DNA from: Peptoniphilaceae bacterium
GTDB taxonomy: Bacteria > Bacillota > Clostridia > Tissierellales > Peptoniphilaceae
Assembly: GCA_022779285.1 (NCBI GenBank)
Contig: JALFST010000020.1
Coordinates: forward strand, 30,789-94,788
DNA length: 64,000 nt
Reading direction: 5' to 3'
Shown: positions 37,262 through 45,690 of the stretch, piece by piece
How positions within the stretch are numbered: the first letter of the stretch is position 1
Layout: each line of letters opens with the position of its first letter
Made by a program: the position numbers and the translations under genes
The notes under the pieces: generated by a model
What the model saw: the letters and a program-made list of their open reading frames with translations, nothing else
Told to the model about the DNA's origin: nothing
Database searches by the model: none

Positions 37262-38614
37262 TTATCTTCGATTGGACGCTTTCCAAATCCCCATCTTTTC
37301 CGCTTCCTCGATAAGAGACTCTCGAAATTCGGGATGCGCAATTTGAATCAGCAGCTCCGCTCTTTCCCATGTCGATCTTCCTTTGAGATTGACCATACCA
37401 TATTCCGTCGCCACCCAATGCGTTGCCGAACGCGGCGTTGTAACGACTGATCCGGAATCCAAGGCCGGCATAATGCGTGAGACTACTTCTCCTTGCCGAT
37501 TGCGGAATGTGGAATGCAGAGCAATGACGCTCATTCCGTCCTTCGCATGATACGCTCCCCGAACAAAGTCAAGCTGTCCTCCCGTTCCGCTGATCTGCTT
37601 CGATCCGATCGATTCCGCATTGACCTGTCCTGTCAAATCCACCTGAATGGCATTATTAATGGAAACAAATTTTTTCATCCGGCAGATCACAGACGGATCG
37701 TTGACGAAATCAACAGGTGCCGCCATGAGATCCGGACATTCTCTCATAAAATCATACATTTCCCGGGAGCCCACAGCAATGGAAAAAACCTGCTTTTGAG
37801 GCAGTACGCTCTTATACTTTCCCGTGATCTTGCCTGACCGTGTCATTTCCATCATAGAATCCGCGTATAGCTCTGAATGAATGCCTAAATCCTTGAGATC
37901 GGATTGTGCGATCAGAGAACCCACTGCATTGGGAACCCCTCCGATTCCCAGCTGCAGGCAGGAACCGTCCGCAATCATGGGCAGGAGCTTCCTTGCAATC
38001 TGCTCATCCTCCTTGCTCGGCGGCGGTGACATCATGACATCCGGCTCGCTTTCGTGCTCTACAATCGCATCGACTCGCTCTACAGAGATCTCATCTCCCG
38101 GAAGAGACGCTACCTCGGGAAGTCTCGGATTCACTTCAACGATAATGTGCCTTGCTTTTTCGCAAATTGCTTGAATATGAGAGCTGGCAGGTCCGAAATG
38201 AAAATTGCCCTCGTCGTCCATCGGTGTGACCTGAAGCATCAGCACATCCACCGGATCCAGCTCCCGCCGATAGAGGCCGGGAAGCTCATGATATTGCATC
38301 GGCACATATTGGACATAGCCCTTGGACTGTGCTTTTCTGGCGAAGGAACCCTCGTGAAAGGAATACCAGATAAAAACATTGCGTCCACAGCGATCATTGG
38401 CCTGAAACACCGCCGGCTCATGCGTGCCGAGAATCGCTCGAATTTTTACATTCTCCAGCTCCTCGGCTCGTGCAGCCAAGGCCTCGTCCAACGCACGAGG
38501 CATATTTAAAGCGAGAGAATAGTCCACCCAATCTCCCGATTTTACAATACGAACCGCTTCCTGCGGAGAGGTCTTCTTTTGCTGATAAAGATTAAAATAT
38601 CTCATATCTGTCAT
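37262..38614 (-). CDS. Acetyl-CoA hydrolase/transferase-family CoA-transferase
   Basis: A protein of 450 residues of the family that includes 4-hydroxybutyrate CoA-transferase and butyryl-CoA:acetate CoA-transferase. The expected active-site glutamate is in GIHSELYADS. The segment ISGTGGQLDFVRGAYHAKDG is the family glycine-rich motif. It moves CoA between an acyl-CoA and a free acid such as acetate. The ATG at 38614 overlaps the upstream stop codon (TAATG); an ATG three codons later is possible. It is the last gene of an operon with a 2-oxoacid:ferredoxin oxidoreductase, so it may act on the acyl-CoA formed there. The exact acyl group is not determined. Confidence 0.88.
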   Translation of the reverse strand: MTDMRYFNLYQQKKTSPQEAVRIVKSGDWVDYSLALNMPRALDEALAARAEELENVKIRAILGTHEPAVFQANDRCGRNVFIWYSFHEGSFARKAQSKGYVQYVPMQYHELPGLYRRELDPVDVLMLQVTPMDDEGNFHFGPASSHIQAICEKARHIIVEVNPRLPEVASLPGDEISVERVDAIVEHESEPDVMMSPPPSKEDEQIARKLLPMIADGSCLQLGIGGVPNAVGSLIAQSDLKDLGIHSELYADSMMEMTRSGKITGKYKSVLPQKQVFSIAVGSREMYDFMRECPDLMAAPVDFVNDPSVICRMKKFVSINNAIQVDLTGQVNAESIGSKQISGTGGQLDFVRGAYHAKDGMSVIALHSTFRNRQGEVVSRIMPALDSGSVVTTPRSATHWVATEYGMVNLKGRSTWERAELLIQIAHPEFRESLIEEAEKMGIWKASNRR

Positions 38615-39105
38615 TACATCGCGGAAAAACGCTGTTCCGCCCACCAATCCTTTTTATAAATCTCATATTGCTCCGTAAGCTCATAGACATGCGTTTTCTC
38701 CCAATCGGCAAGCGATTGATAAATTGTCTTAAGCTCTTCCCGATCCGCATGATCGCGCGCTTTCTCATAAAATGCAACCGAATTCTGTTCCAGCTGAATT
38801 CCTGTGCTGAGCACGGTCAATGCCATTGTCATCTTGGAAGCGTCAATCCGCTCCCAACGGAAAATGCCCGGTGAAGGTACGGATAATTTTTGAGCATCCG
38901 CATTTTGAGAATCTCCGAGATTCTTTTTCAGATTTTCGAGATAGCGCACATGATACTGCTCCTGATCTGCCAGCTCCAGAAAAATCTCCCGCGTTTCGCC
39001 CTCAAATTGCGTCGCCGCAAGGCGATAAAAATTTTCTCCCTCCACTTCATTGAGAATCGCCTGCTCTATGACCTGAATATCTGTCTCCAGCTTATGATTT
39101 TCCAT
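38614..39105 (-). CDS. Ferritin-like/rubrerythrin-type diiron protein
   Basis: A protein of 163 residues forming a four-helix bundle. Probable diiron ligands are in NEVEGENFYR, ELADQEQYHVRYLE, GIQLEQNSVAFYE and DWEKTHVYE. There is no C-terminal rubredoxin domain. Relatives act in peroxide or iron handling; a protective role for the oxygen-sensitive oxidoreductase is inference. It lies 32 bases after the gamma-subunit gene and is translationally coupled to the CoA-transferase gene. The start follows GGAGAGGAGATTTT. Confidence 0.82.
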   Translation of the reverse strand: MENHKLETDIQVIEQAILNEVEGENFYRLAATQFEGETREIFLELADQEQYHVRYLENLKKNLGDSQNADAQKLSVPSPGIFRWERIDASKMTMALTVLSTGIQLEQNSVAFYEKARDHADREELKTIYQSLADWEKTHVYELTEQYEIYKKDWWAEQRFSAM

Positions 39106-39137
39106 AAAATCTCCTCTCCGGTTTTTCTGAAAAACCG

Positions 39138-39692
39138 TTATGCCATCGCGTTGTGCTTTGCCGCCTCTTCCCCTGCGTCATAAGCCTTTTCGTTCAGCGG
39201 AAGCAGCTTTCTTTTTCTCTCTCCGTAAATAGAAAGGAAAGAGTCCAAAATGGACTGCTTCGGAAGAAATCCCGTAACGGAAATGAAAGCTCCCAGCATG
39301 ACCATATTGCTCACTTTGGAGTTGCCGAGATTTTGCGCGATTTCGTTAACAGGAATTTTATAAACATGAATATCGCTGCGAGTCGGTTCTCCGTCCACCA
39401 GGGAGGAGTTGATAAACAGATTGCCTCCCGGAATGAGCGAATGCTCAAACTTGATCAGAGAAGGCATATTCATCACAATCAAATCGGTGGCTTTGGAAAT
39501 ATTCGGAGCGCCGATTTCCTCTTCCGAAATCACAACAGCGCAGTTTGCCGATCCGCCGCGCATCTCCGGACCATAAGAAGGCATCCATGTCACGTGTTTG
39601 CCCTCCAGCAGCCCGGCATTCGCCGTAAGCTCGCCCATGACCATGATTCCCTGTCCGCCGAATCCGGACATGATAATTCTTCTGTCTTCCAT
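39138..39692 (-). CDS. 2-oxoacid:ferredoxin oxidoreductase, gamma subunit
   Basis: A protein of 184 residues with the gamma-domain signature MSGFGGQGIMVMGELTANAG and YGPEMRGGSANCAVVIS. It works with the alpha, beta and ferredoxin-like subunits encoded upstream to oxidise 2-oxoacids to acyl-CoA plus CO2. One base separates it from the beta gene. Substrate may be branched-chain 2-oxoacids or 2-oxoglutarate. Confidence 0.92.
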   Translation of the reverse strand: MEDRRIIMSGFGGQGIMVMGELTANAGLLEGKHVTWMPSYGPEMRGGSANCAVVISEEEIGAPNISKATDLIVMNMPSLIKFEHSLIPGGNLFINSSLVDGEPTRSDIHVYKIPVNEIAQNLGNSKVSNMVMLGAFISVTGFLPKQSILDSFLSIYGERKRKLLPLNEKAYDAGEEAAKHNAMA

Positions 39693-39693
39693 G

Positions 39694-40434
39694 CTAGTCC
39701 TCCTTTTTGAACACGCCGAGAGGATAGTACGGGATCATGTTTTCTTTGAGCCACGCCAGCGCCTCAGTCGGTGTCAGTCCCCAGTTTGTCGGGCATGTGG
39801 AGAGCACCTCCACGATGCCGAATCCCTTTCCTTCAATTTGATAGCGGAAGCACTCCTGAATTGCTTTCTTTGCCTGGCGAATATGCCCCGGACTATCCAC
39901 AGCTACACGCGCCACATATTTTGCACCGTCAATCGTAGACAGCAGTTCGCTCATGCGCAGCGGTTTTCCGCACCAAGCTTCATCACGTCCATAAGGAGAT
40001 GTCGTCGTTTTTTGCCCTACGAGCGATGTCGGGGCCATCTGGCCTCCCGTCATGCCGTAAATGCAGTTGTTGATAAATATTGTTGAAATTTTTTCCGAAC
40101 GATGCGCTGCATGGACAATCTCAGCCGTTCCGATGGACGCAAGATCTCCATCGCCCTGATACGTGAAAACAAACTGATCAGGACGTACGCGCTTTACGCC
40201 GGTAGCAACCGCCGGAGCTCGTCCATGAGCCGCCTCAAAAGTATCGCAGTTGATGTATTTATACATGAGTACTGAACAGCCTACGGGAGCGATCGCAATC
40301 GCGCGGTCGAGCACTCCCAGCTCTACAAGGCTTTCCGCCACTAATTTATGAACCACACCATGCGTACAGCCGGGGCAATAGTGCGTAAGCGCATCTGTCA
40401 AACCTTCTGATTTTTTATAAATTACCTCCGCCAT
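39694..40434 (-). CDS. 2-oxoacid:ferredoxin oxidoreductase, beta (thiamine pyrophosphate) subunit
   Basis: A protein of 246 residues. It has CPGCTHGVVHKLVAE at the start, and the thiamine pyrophosphate motif GDGDLASIGTAEIVHAAHR with INNCIYGMTGGQMAPTS, which binds the cofactor and magnesium. It is one base from both its neighbours, so the complex is made from a tightly packed operon. Confidence 0.93.
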   Translation of the reverse strand: MAEVIYKKSEGLTDALTHYCPGCTHGVVHKLVAESLVELGVLDRAIAIAPVGCSVLMYKYINCDTFEAAHGRAPAVATGVKRVRPDQFVFTYQGDGDLASIGTAEIVHAAHRSEKISTIFINNCIYGMTGGQMAPTSLVGQKTTTSPYGRDEAWCGKPLRMSELLSTIDGAKYVARVAVDSPGHIRQAKKAIQECFRYQIEGKGFGIVEVLSTCPTNWGLTPTEALAWLKENMIPYYPLGVFKKED

Positions 40435-40435
40435 C

Positions 40436-41494
40436 TTACGCCTCCAAAATCTTCAAACAAGCGTCAACAATTTCTTCTGTCGCCGGAATCATACCGCCCT
40501 GGCGGCCATAAAAATGAACCTTTTGTCTGCCGTCTACAGCGATACGCACATCGTCGATCATCTGTCCCTGGTTCATCTCGACGACAAGCACATCCCGAAC
40601 TCCCTCCGGAATCTTGCGGAAGGAATCATCAGGAAACGGCCAAAGTGTGATCGGACGAATCAAGCCGACCTTGTGTCCTTTTTGCTCCAGCTCGTGGATC
40701 GCGCTCTTGCAGATACGCGATACCGTACCGAATGCGGAAAGCACAAGCTCGCAATCCTCCAGATGGTACTCTTCAACGCGCACTTCCTCTTGCCGCATTT
40801 TTGCATATTTCTCCATCAGGTGACGATTGTGTTCCTCCAGCTCCTCAGCAGCTAAATAAAGAGAGTTAATGCAGTTGTTGTAGCCTCGTTTGCTGTGCTC
40901 GCCATTGGAAGCCCATTCTCTCTTCGGAGTCGATTTCTCTTCATATTTGTCGAAGTCCACAGGCTCCATCATCTGACCCAGCATTCCGTCTCCGCAAATC
41001 AATACCGGATTCCGATATTTTTCCGCAACATCAAATGCCGAATAGATCAAATCAACCATTTCCTGTACCGATGCAGGCGCATAGGTGAGCGTACGATAGT
41101 CTCCGTTTCCGCCTCCTCTGGTAGCTACAAAATAATCAGTTTGAGATGGTTGAATGGACCCCAGACCCGGACCTCCGCGCATCATGTCTACGATCAGACA
41201 CGGAAGCTCCGCTCCCGCTATGTAAGAGATGCCTTCCTGTTTCAGGGCAATTCCCGGGGAAGAAGAAGATGTCATCGCTCTTGCACCGGCTCCCGATGCA
41301 CCATAGACCATGTTAATCGCGGCAATTTCCGATTCCGCTTGTAAAAAACAACGTCCTTTTTTAGGCATCTCACGTGCCATATACTCAGAAACTTCACTTT
41401 GAGGGGTAATGGGATATCCGAAATAATGGGTGCAGCCTCCTAAAATTGCCGCCGCCGCAACGGCTTCATTCCCCTTCATTAAATGCAATGTCAT
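40436..41494 (-). CDS. vorB: 2-oxoacid:ferredoxin oxidoreductase, alpha subunit (VorB-like)
   Basis: A protein of 352 residues. KGNEAVAAAAILGGCTHYFG, YPITPQSEVSEYM and ARAMTSSSSPGIALKQEG match the alpha subunits usually named 3-methyl-2-oxobutanoate:ferredoxin oxidoreductase VorB. The substrate name rests on the annotation habit for this subgroup, not on a residue I can point to; a 2-oxoglutarate enzyme (KorA) is the alternative. The start follows GGAGGGAGCT. Confidence 0.9.
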   Translation of the reverse strand: MTLHLMKGNEAVAAAAILGGCTHYFGYPITPQSEVSEYMAREMPKKGRCFLQAESEIAAINMVYGASGAGARAMTSSSSPGIALKQEGISYIAGAELPCLIVDMMRGGPGLGSIQPSQTDYFVATRGGGNGDYRTLTYAPASVQEMVDLIYSAFDVAEKYRNPVLICGDGMLGQMMEPVDFDKYEEKSTPKREWASNGEHSKRGYNNCINSLYLAAEELEEHNRHLMEKYAKMRQEEVRVEEYHLEDCELVLSAFGTVSRICKSAIHELEQKGHKVGLIRPITLWPFPDDSFRKIPEGVRDVLVVEMNQGQMIDDVRIAVDGRQKVHFYGRQGGMIPATEEIVDACLKILEA

Positions 41495-41503
41495 AGCTCC
41501 CTC

Positions 41504-41722
41504 CTACAGTTTGTACACAGTGATACAGGAATCCGGACATGTGATCGCACAGTTCGCACATGCAATACAGTCATCAGGATGTACGGGAGTTGCCGGATTG
41601 TAGCCCCTCTTATTAATGACCCGTGCATCTAATGCCAGCACTTCCTTCGGACATACATGAACGCATAGTCCACAGCCCTTGCAGGTGTCTTGATCAATCT
41701 CTACCCTGCCTTGATTTGCCAT
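41504..41722 (-). CDS. Ferredoxin-like delta subunit of the 2-oxoacid oxidoreductase
   Basis: A protein of 72 residues with two [4Fe-4S] motifs: CKGCGLCVHVCPKE and CIACANCAITCPDS. It passes electrons from the thiamine enzyme to soluble ferredoxin. AAAGGAGGAAAAT precedes the start. The order delta-alpha-beta-gamma is common for Vor/Kor enzymes. Confidence 0.94.
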   Translation of the reverse strand: MANQGRVEIDQDTCKGCGLCVHVCPKEVLALDARVINKRGYNPATPVHPDDCIACANCAITCPDSCITVYKL

Positions 41723-41774
41723 ATTTTCCTCCTTTACCTTTACTTCCTCCGTTCTATCACGGTTGCTGCCATTT

Positions 41775-42452
41775 TTAACTCATCCAATCGGACCGAAATA
41801 GCAGATCCATCGAAAGAATCCTGCCCGGCATTCCTTTTTTCTGCAGGGCCGGCACTAAATGAGACAGACACGCGCTTCCCCAAATTGGAATTCCGGTTTC
41901 TTTGGAAACGCATTGCACCAGCTCATAGCCGCGCAACAGATCCTCAACGCTTGTCTCCTTTAACATATTTGTCGTGTTGACAAGCTGTGTAACGCGGATT
42001 CTCCCCTTCATCTCTATTCCTTCCAAAAAACGGATCACCTGCTCTGCGGTTTCCGTTTCCGGACGATTGGCATTAATCACAAGAAATGTATCATAGCTCC
42101 CCTCTTGAAAATAAGGAGCATATCTTCCTAAGGCGCGCGCCCCCGAAGGGTTGCCCCCGACATCCACAACCGCCCATGTATCCGGATTTTCCAGCGGCGC
42201 ATAAATTCCTGCATCAAGTGCGGGGATATCCAGGGTATCATTGCGCACGGACGAGGAATACAGCTGAATTCCCTTTTCCTTCAGCAGCGCTTCCTGTTCT
42301 CGGAGTCTGAAATAAACATTAATAATATCCAAATCCACCGCTGCAACATCTTCATGTATTTTACGAAGCTCCAGCGCAAGGTGAATGGAAAATTCCGTTT
42401 TTCCGCTTCCAAAGTGTCCAACAACAAAATTTTTCTTCTTCCATTCCGTCAT
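41775..42452 (-). CDS. P-loop ATP-binding protein of unknown function
   Basis: A protein of 225 residues of the SIMIBI/MinD-like P-loop class. Walker A is GHFGSGKT (12-19); the next motif AAVDLDIINVYFR and WAVVDVGGNPSGA fit a deviant-Walker ATPase fold. There is no metal-chaperone cysteine pair and no membrane segment. It is the first gene of the 2-oxoacid oxidoreductase operon. A role in assembly or regulation of that complex is a guess from position. The start follows GAGGAAGGATC. Confidence 0.8.
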   Translation of the reverse strand: MTEWKKKNFVVGHFGSGKTEFSIHLALELRKIHEDVAAVDLDIINVYFRLREQEALLKEKGIQLYSSSVRNDTLDIPALDAGIYAPLENPDTWAVVDVGGNPSGARALGRYAPYFQEGSYDTFLVINANRPETETAEQVIRFLEGIEMKGRIRVTQLVNTTNMLKETSVEDLLRGYELVQCVSKETGIPIWGSACLSHLVPALQKKGMPGRILSMDLLFRSDWMS

Positions 42453-42521
42453 GAAATGATCCTTCCTCAGTTAGAAACGATTTTGATTCGTAGAGCTTTG
42501 AATAGTGCTCTTCAAAAAAGT

Positions 42522-42532
42522 TAGGAAAACGT
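42522..42532 (+). repeat. 11-base motif, copy 1 of 2
   Basis: TAGGAAAACGT lies here in the leader of the minus-strand oxidoreductase operon and again at 42738-42748 in the leader of the plus-strand cstA locus. It partly resembles a catabolite-response element (about 9 of 12 fixed positions). It may be a shared operator. Confidence 0.4.
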
Positions 42533-42588
42533 TATTTACATTTTGCTGTTCCAAATTCATTTTTTTGTTTCCCTTTTTTATGACTAAT

Positions 42589-42617
42589 AATCTATCCCAA
42601 TAAAAAATCTTTGTCAA
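42589..42617 (-). promoter_or_regulatory. Promoter of the P-loop/2-oxoacid oxidoreductase operon
   Basis: Minus strand TTGACA, 17-base spacer, TAGATT. The leader to the first ATG is about 130 bases. It is divergent from the cstA-locus promoter. Confidence 0.7.
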
Positions 42618-42675
42618 TAAAAATAATGTTAATGCGGATAAACTCACGTTGTCAGAAAAAAATATTAAACAAAGT

Positions 42676-42703
42676 TTGCAAATTTTTTTTTTTGCGGTAG
42701 AAT
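42676..42703 (+). promoter_or_regulatory. Promoter of the cstA locus
   Basis: TTGCAA, 16-base spacer (with 11 T), TAGAAT. The second copy of TAGGAAAACGT lies about 28 bases after the expected transcription start. Confidence 0.6.
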
Positions 42704-42787
42704 AAATTTGAGAAAAAGAAATGAATTGAACAAAATATAGGAAAACGTGTTCTGTACAAATTCGTTTTTAAGGAGGAATCAGAAGAT

Positions 42788-42901
42788 ATGGTAGGCTTTC
42801 CGGCTTTTGGAAAATTCTTCAAATTCGTCCAAGAAAAAAATGTTCAAAGAAAGGAGGTATGTAATGACAACTTTGAGAGCCGAAATGACGAAGGAAGATA
42901 G
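42788..42901 (+). CDS. Possible 37-residue leader ORF of the cstA locus
   Basis: A small frame with a perfect AGGAGG 11 bases before its ATG. It begins MVGFPAFGKFFKFVQEKN, amphipathic and basic. It covers the ribosome-binding site and the start of the next gene, with which it overlaps by 38 bases in another frame. Its strong translation signal suggests it is translated and affects the next gene. There is no homology evidence. Confidence 0.4.
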   Translation: MVGFPAFGKFFKFVQEKNVQRKEVCNDNFESRNDEGR

Positions 42902-43469
42902 CACTTTTTTACCCCTGAGCGATGAGGATGTTGTATCCTCCGGGTACGGATTTCCGGAAGAGGATGCACGGCGGCAGTATTCTTCTATGGTTCAGAATCG
43001 CCTGAATGCTTACTGCAATATCGAAGAAAATGTGAAAATCAACAATCTCGATCTCAGCTTCTTCGCAACGATGATGAGACATAATGAGCGGTATTTTCTG
43101 ACAAAAAAGAATACTCTGTATGCCTATAATGAGTTTGAATATTTTTTGCTTCTGCAAAAAGACTCCGCTTCTCTTGAGGAAATCAAGCGCATCGTGGAGC
43201 AATTCGAAGCTCTTGCCGATGATCATGTGAAACCCGACGATCAGCATAAATCAAGCGATTATTGTCTGATCATTCAAGTGCCTCGTATTGACTCTGATGT
43301 TGAGCGATACATAAAGCGCTACAAACGTCGAAAAGCCCTCAAATGGAGTTTACAAGGCTATCTCTCTACACGGCTGATCCTTGTAGAGGGGAATGGTGAG
43401 CGAGCTGTTTTTTCTCGCGAGCTGTCCCCGAAGACCTACCGCTTTGTATTAATGAACCCGGGAAATTAA
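42864..43469 (+). CDS. Unknown protein upstream of cstA
   Basis: A protein of 201 residues that I do not recognise. It is soluble, with no signal peptide or membrane segment. The first 30 residues are acidic; the middle is helical (LDLSFFATMMRHNERYFL); near the C-terminus a basic stretch (ERYIKRYKRRKALKW) precedes a short beta-rich end. The ATG follows AAAGGAGGTATGTA; the longer frame from 42807 lacks such a site. It lies 30 bases before cstA, so a regulatory or accessory role for that transporter is possible. Confidence 0.72.
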   Translation: MTTLRAEMTKEDSTFLPLSDEDVVSSGYGFPEEDARRQYSSMVQNRLNAYCNIEENVKINNLDLSFFATMMRHNERYFLTKKNTLYAYNEFEYFLLLQKDSASLEEIKRIVEQFEALADDHVKPDDQHKSSDYCLIIQVPRIDSDVERYIKRYKRRKALKWSLQGYLSTRLILVEGNGERAVFSRELSPKTYRFVLMNPGN

Positions 43470-43499
43470 CGTTATACATTATTTATTTGGAGGCATCAT

Positions 43500-45134
43500 A
43501 TGGCAATTTGGATACTTCTCGGCTCGTTAGCGATATTGATTATCGCATACTTTACTTATGGCTCTTGGTTGGCAAAGCAATGGGGAATCGACCCCAAGCG
43601 CCCGACCCCCGCACACACAATGGCGGACGGAATTGACTACGTTCCGGCAAAAGCTCCTGTTTTGCTCGGACACCATTTTGCATCCATCGCCGGCGCAGGC
43701 CCGATCACAGGACCGATTATTGCAGCCGTGTTCGGATGGGTGCCCGTTCTTCTTTGGTGCCTGGTCGGTTCGATTTTCTTTGGCGGCGTTCATGACTTCG
43801 GTTCGCTCTATGCATCGATTCGCCACGAAGGAAAATCCATCGGCGCCGTAATTGAAGACTCTGTCGGCAAGCCTGAGAAAAAACTCTTTGATATCTTTTC
43901 TTGGCTCACGTTGGTTCTTGTTGTTGCCGCATTTGCAAACATCATCGTATCAACATTTGTCAACAATCCCGCTGTCGCCACCACTTCTCTGCTCTTTATT
44001 GTTTTGGCGGTGACCTTTGGCCTGGTCAATGGAAAAACGAATCTTCCGCTTTGGCTCACCACGATTTTCGGTGTGGCACTCTTAGTTGGATGCATCGCTC
44101 TCGGCGTCATGTTCCCGATCAAGGCTTCTGCAGGCGTTTGGTGGGCAGTTATCCTGATTTATATCTTTATCGCTTCTGTAGCTCCCGTATGGATTTTGCT
44201 GCAACCGCGCGATTACCTCAATTCCTATCTGCTCTATGCAATGATCGTTGCGGCAATTATCGGAATCTTTATTATTCGTCCGAACATCCAGCTTCCGGCC
44301 TTTACTTCTTTTAAGACCTCTGGCGGATATCTCTTCCCGATGCTGTTTGTAACCGTGGCATGCGGCGCCGTGTCCGGATTCCATTCTCTGGTAGCATCCG
44401 GAACCACATCCAAGCAGCTTGATAATGAAAAGAATGCAAAATTAATCGGATACGGATCCATGCTTATTGAAGGCGCCTTAGCTGTCATCGCATTGATTGC
44501 AGCGGCATATCTCACACAGGATCAATATGCATCCTATAAGAACCCGACCTTGCTTTTCTCAGATAACCTGGCAAAGTTTATGGAGTCCTTCGGACTTGCG
44601 CATTCGATCGGATCCACCTTCGTTGCATTGGCCGTTTCCGCATTCGCTCTCACGTCGCTTGATACCGCAACGCGTATTGCACGTTTCATCTTCCAGGAAT
44701 TCTTCAGCACCGGCGATGAAATGAAAAATGATCGCGCAAAGGGTTCAACGCCTCTGACGAATATGTACGTTGCTACCGCAATCACCATTGCCTGCGGAGG
44801 ACTTCTCGGTCTGACCGGCTATTTGCAGGTATGGCCGATCTTCGGATCCGCTAACCAGCTTCTTGCTGCTTTAGCACTGCTTGCTGTCGCTGTGTACCTC
44901 AAGAAAATCGGTAAAAATAACAAGATGATCATCCTGCCGATGATATTCATGTTTGCAGTGACGCTCACGGCATTGTTCTTTATCATTAAGACCAATTTCG
45001 CAGCACTCACCGGCGGAACGGGATCCCCGATCCTCTGCGTTCTCGCCGCTCTGCTCTTTATTCTCGCCGTTGTCCTGATCACACGTTCAGCAAAGCGCCT
45101 GACTTCACCGTTGGAGCCGGTTCAAAAAGAATAG
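43500..45134 (+). CDS. cstA: CstA-family membrane transporter
   Basis: A protein of 544 residues with about 15 hydrophobic helices. Conserved CstA segments include APVLLGHHFASIAGAGPITG near residue 50-70, FGGVHDFGSLYASIRHEGKS, and LTSLDTATRIARFIFQEFF in the second half. CstA proteins are carbon-starvation-induced importers linked to peptides or pyruvate; the substrate here is unknown. The short Firmicutes form lacks the long C-terminal part of E. coli CstA. The gene follows an unknown 201-residue protein gene and precedes a small CC/Se-like protein gene. Confidence 0.93.
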   Translation: MAIWILLGSLAILIIAYFTYGSWLAKQWGIDPKRPTPAHTMADGIDYVPAKAPVLLGHHFASIAGAGPITGPIIAAVFGWVPVLLWCLVGSIFFGGVHDFGSLYASIRHEGKSIGAVIEDSVGKPEKKLFDIFSWLTLVLVVAAFANIIVSTFVNNPAVATTSLLFIVLAVTFGLVNGKTNLPLWLTTIFGVALLVGCIALGVMFPIKASAGVWWAVILIYIFIASVAPVWILLQPRDYLNSYLLYAMIVAAIIGIFIIRPNIQLPAFTSFKTSGGYLFPMLFVTVACGAVSGFHSLVASGTTSKQLDNEKNAKLIGYGSMLIEGALAVIALIAAAYLTQDQYASYKNPTLLFSDNLAKFMESFGLAHSIGSTFVALAVSAFALTSLDTATRIARFIFQEFFSTGDEMKNDRAKGSTPLTNMYVATAITIACGGLLGLTGYLQVWPIFGSANQLLAALALLAVAVYLKKIGKNNKMIILPMIFMFAVTLTALFFIIKTNFAALTGGTGSPILCVLAALLFILAVVLITRSAKRLTSPLEPVQKE

Positions 45135-45147
45135 AAAGGGAGATTCC

Positions 45148-45465
45148 ATGCAAAGGGAAGAGAGACCGATTACACATAAAATCACAATTACAGATTCCGC
45201 AAAGGAATATCTTGATGCAAAGGGTTTGAAAACAATCACTGTCGACTTGGAAACCTTCGGCGCCTGCGTCAGTGTGGCGGCAGCAAATGTGCTGGATGGT
45301 CCTCCCACGGATCGCCCGACCACCTTTCTAAAGTACGAGGTGAGCGGATATACGGTTTATGTTTACAGCCTGATGCGTTTTCGAAACAATCATATCGAAA
45401 TCTTCAAGAAAAAGGGATTGTTCGCAAAAAAAGGCCTCGAAGCAAAGGAAGTCTATCTCGGATAA
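45148..45465 (+). CDS. Small IscA-like protein resembling the CC/Se-motif family
   Basis: A protein of 105 residues. KITITDSAKEYLDAKG, then TVDLETFGAC, then YEVSGYTVYVYSL, follows the layout of the 'CC/Se motif' (seleno)protein family, an IscA/HesB-like fold. In that family two adjacent Cys (or Cys-Sec) follow the first strand; here they are C40-V41, encoded TGC GTC, so the second thiol or selenol is lost. There is no in-frame TGA. AAGGGAGATTCC precedes the start, 13 bases after cstA. Function unknown; family assignment is from memory of the pattern. Confidence 0.6.
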   Translation: MQREERPITHKITITDSAKEYLDAKGLKTITVDLETFGACVSVAAANVLDGPPTDRPTTFLKYEVSGYTVYVYSLMRFRNNHIEIFKKKGLFAKKGLEAKEVYLG

Positions 45466-45490
45466 ACCCACTCCCTTCCCGAAAATAAAA

Positions 45491-45512
45491 ATGGGCTGAT
45501 TCAAAAGCCCAT
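45491..45512 (-). terminator. Hairpin with minus-strand T-run
   Basis: ATGGGCT / AGCCCAT stem with an eight-base loop. In the minus direction TTTTTATTTT follows. It could block minus-strand transcription entering the cstA locus from the gene remnants at 45.7-46.1 kb. Confidence 0.5.
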
Positions 45513-45515
45513 AAA

Positions 45516-45567
45516 AAGAAGGAACGGCCGTTAGGAGCGCAGGCTCCTGACAGCCGTTCTTTCTTTT
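45516..45567 (+). terminator. Terminator of the cstA locus (long hairpin A)
   Basis: A two-part stem (GAACGGC / GCCGTTC outer, AGGAGC / GCTCCT inner) flanked by AAGAAG and TTTCTTTT, 50 bases after the last gene. It resembles the hairpin at 46136-46183 in sequence. Confidence 0.75.
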
Positions 45568-45690
45568 ATTTCAGGCGTCCTGTTTTTTGCACATCAGGTT
45601 TTGTTTTAACCGCTAAATCACATTATGCGCCACAACTTGCAGCCCCAATTCCACCTTTGTTTTATGCGCAGAAGGATGCCTATATCTTTC

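Noticed and set aside
45250..45310. Possible selenocysteine codon in the CC/Se-like protein
   Set aside because: The position reads TGC GTC; there is no in-frame TGA before the normal stop codon.
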